Source: Bradyrhizobium cenepequi (GTDB taxonomy: Bacteria > Pseudomonadota > Alphaproteobacteria > Rhizobiales > Xanthobacteraceae). Taken from it: a DNA stretch of 57,339 bases. The DNA is taken from the NCBI RefSeq assembly GCF_020329485.1, contig NZ_JAGKJI010000043.1, positions 1 through 57,339 on the forward strand, given 5' to 3'. The notes under the pieces were generated by a model. It ran no database searches. It saw nothing but the letters and a program-made list of their open reading frames with translations, and was not told the DNA's origin. This document shows, one piece after another, positions 56,364-57,339 of the stretch (positions are counted from its first letter, which is position 1; every line of letters starts with the position of its first letter). The position numbers and the translations under genes are program-made.

Positions 56364-57339
56364 TCACTTTCCCTTCGCCGCGGTTTGAACCTCCTGATAG
56401 GGCTTCAACATCAGGTCCTTCGAAACAATCACCCGCAGCGGCCATCCGGGCCGCACCGTGATCGTCGGCTGCACGTCCAGCTCTCGCTCGACCAGCCGTT
56501 GCCCGGCGCGATTGGTCGTCTGCTGCGTGCTCTCCCGCAGCGCCTTGACCAGATCGCTCTCGTCGTTGCCGATCGAAAGCTGGGTCCCCACCCCTATCAG
56601 GGTCGCCAGGGCCACGCCCTTGAGCAACTGCCAGGTGTGGAAATCAACCTCGTCCTCAAGGCCGGCATAACCAGCGACATCGGTGGCCGGCAGGTTCTCG
56701 ATCACGATCGAGTTGCCGTTCGGTAGGATCAATCGTGACCAAACCACAAGTGCCCGTTTCTGGCCGAAAGCCACGACGCTGTCGTACTTGCCGACGAGCC
56801 GCGTTCCTTGGGGGATCAGCAGATGCTCGCCCGTCACCGTGTCATAGACGTTTTCCGTGACCTGAGCGATGGTGGCGCCGGGCAAGTCTGAATTCAGACC
56901 CGTCACAAGACTCGCCGGAATGATCGATCCCGCCATCACCGCGTAGGTGGACGGTGCCGGCACAAGAGCATGAGGATTGGTGGTCTCGGTGTCGGCCTTC
57001 GCTCCGACAAAGGCTAGCTTCCGCGCCTGAGATGAGGGAACGATCTCGCCGGAGCGGTCAACCATTGCCCGCGTCGTCTGTGCCAACTCGGCAGCAGACG
57101 ACGATGCATCGGCAGCCGGCGGACGGAAGGCAGACGCTGGGTTGGCCGCAACGTCCGCCGTACTTGCCTGTTTCCGCTTCTCCTGCTTCTCCGAAAGCCG
57201 GAAAAACAACCCCGACTCCTTTGCCTGTTGGGCGATGCGCGCTTGCCGGATCCGCTCTGCCCGCTCGGCATCCTCTTCCGGATTGGTGCGGAAGCCGGCC
57301 TCAGACGCGCCAGCCACCCCCGCCTTCTTCTCGTTCTCG
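56364..57339 (-). CDS. trbI: TrbI/VirB10-type conjugal transfer protein (5' end beyond the window)
   Basis: The frame is open to the window end. Visible parts: a polar linker with many Ala/Gln/Lys, then the VirB10/TrbI periplasmic domain NPHALVPAPSTYAVMAGSII, PASLVTGLNSDLPGATIAQV, YDTVTGEHLLIPQGTRLVGK, ALVVWSRLILPNGNSIVIEN and LKGVALATLIGVGTQLS with the antenna helices, ending GWPLRVIVSKDLMLKPYQEV. The family spans both membranes and forms the T4SS outer-membrane core channel with TrbG/VirB9. The N-terminal cytoplasmic part and membrane helix lie outside. It shows that a conjugative element extends to the right. Confidence 0.92.
   Translation of the reverse strand, partial: ENEKKAGVAGASEAGFRTNPEEDAERAERIRQARIAQQAKESGLFFRLSEKQEKRKQASTADVAANPASAFRPPAADASSSAAELAQTTRAMVDRSGEIVPSSQARKLAFVGAKADTETTNPHALVPAPSTYAVMAGSIIPASLVTGLNSDLPGATIAQVTENVYDTVTGEHLLIPQGTRLVGKYDSVVAFGQKRALVVWSRLILPNGNSIVIENLPATDVAGYAGLEDEVDFHTWQLLKGVALATLIGVGTQLSIGNDESDLVKALRESTQQTTNRAGQRLVERELDVQPTITVRPGWPLRVIVSKDLMLKPYQEVQTAAKGK

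Overview
The window reads as a chromosomal accessory region of a high-GC alphaproteobacterium, most likely Bradyrhizobium or a close relative in the Nitrobacteraceae. The evidence is the GC-rich, codon-biased coding, many tiny ORFs of types I recognise from that group, DUF1330 / DUF3455 / STGPGASEY-type exported proteins, an ECF sigma factor with a DUF1109 partner, and several decayed insertion sequences. The genus is inference; no rRNA or marker gene is present.

Layout. (1) 1-8.3 kb: the end of an MFS gene, then a run of very small genes (33-117 codons) with pseudogenes. It ends in a three-part mosaic of an IS derivative, a serine-recombinase fragment and an N-terminally truncated ion channel. 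(2) 8.5-12.9 kb: ABC substrate-binding protein, Tat-exported metallo-beta-lactamase-fold protein and a divergent winged-helix/TPR regulator. (3) 13.1-13.8 kb: remnants of an SRAP (YedK/HMCES) gene and a thermonuclease gene. (4) 13.8-27.6 kb: a DNA-transaction island. It has a zinc-hook SMC-like ATPase with a 71-aa partner, a Rad50/Mre11-like pair (YhaN/YhaO type) and a divergent 1986-aa DUF4011 helicase with a nuclease domain. It lies against the 3' end of tRNA-Gln(TTG), a classic island position. (5) 28-32 kb: small exported proteins and an EmrB-EmrA-MarR efflux operon with a tandem-repeat operator. (6) 32.2-37.4 kb: broken LysR, SDR and alpha/beta-hydrolase genes around IS copies, and one intact TPR protein. 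(7) 37.6-42.2 kb: a biosynthetic operon of type III polyketide synthase, methyltransferase, FAD oxidoreductase and MFS exporter. (8) 42.5-48.6 kb: ECF sigma/DUF1109 pair, frameshifted amidohydrolase, cupin, exported proteins and an overlapping set of small genes. (9) 48.7-54.9 kb: a graveyard of mobile DNA, with inverted halves of one IS, a group II intron lacking most of its reverse transcriptase, an IS1182-type relic and one intact IS. It also holds a DUF4242-cyclase fusion and a repeat-containing exported protein. (10) 55.4-57.3 kb: the edge of a conjugative element, with an XRE regulator, a 16-bp operator-like palindrome, a DUF2274 protein and TrbI.

Two related IS types recur, both about 1.09 kb with integrase-core transposases. 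'IS-A' has two copies on the minus strand, at 6.9 and 35.9 kb. 'IS-B' has an intact copy at 53.8 kb and pieces at 33.3, 48.8 and 49.4 kb. They cut into several host genes, so the region looks like one where DNA is gained and lost repeatedly. The items most deserving follow-up are the helicase/YhaNO/zinc-hook island, the type III PKS operon, the pair of 33-residue membrane proteins, and the XRE palindrome at the conjugative-element edge.
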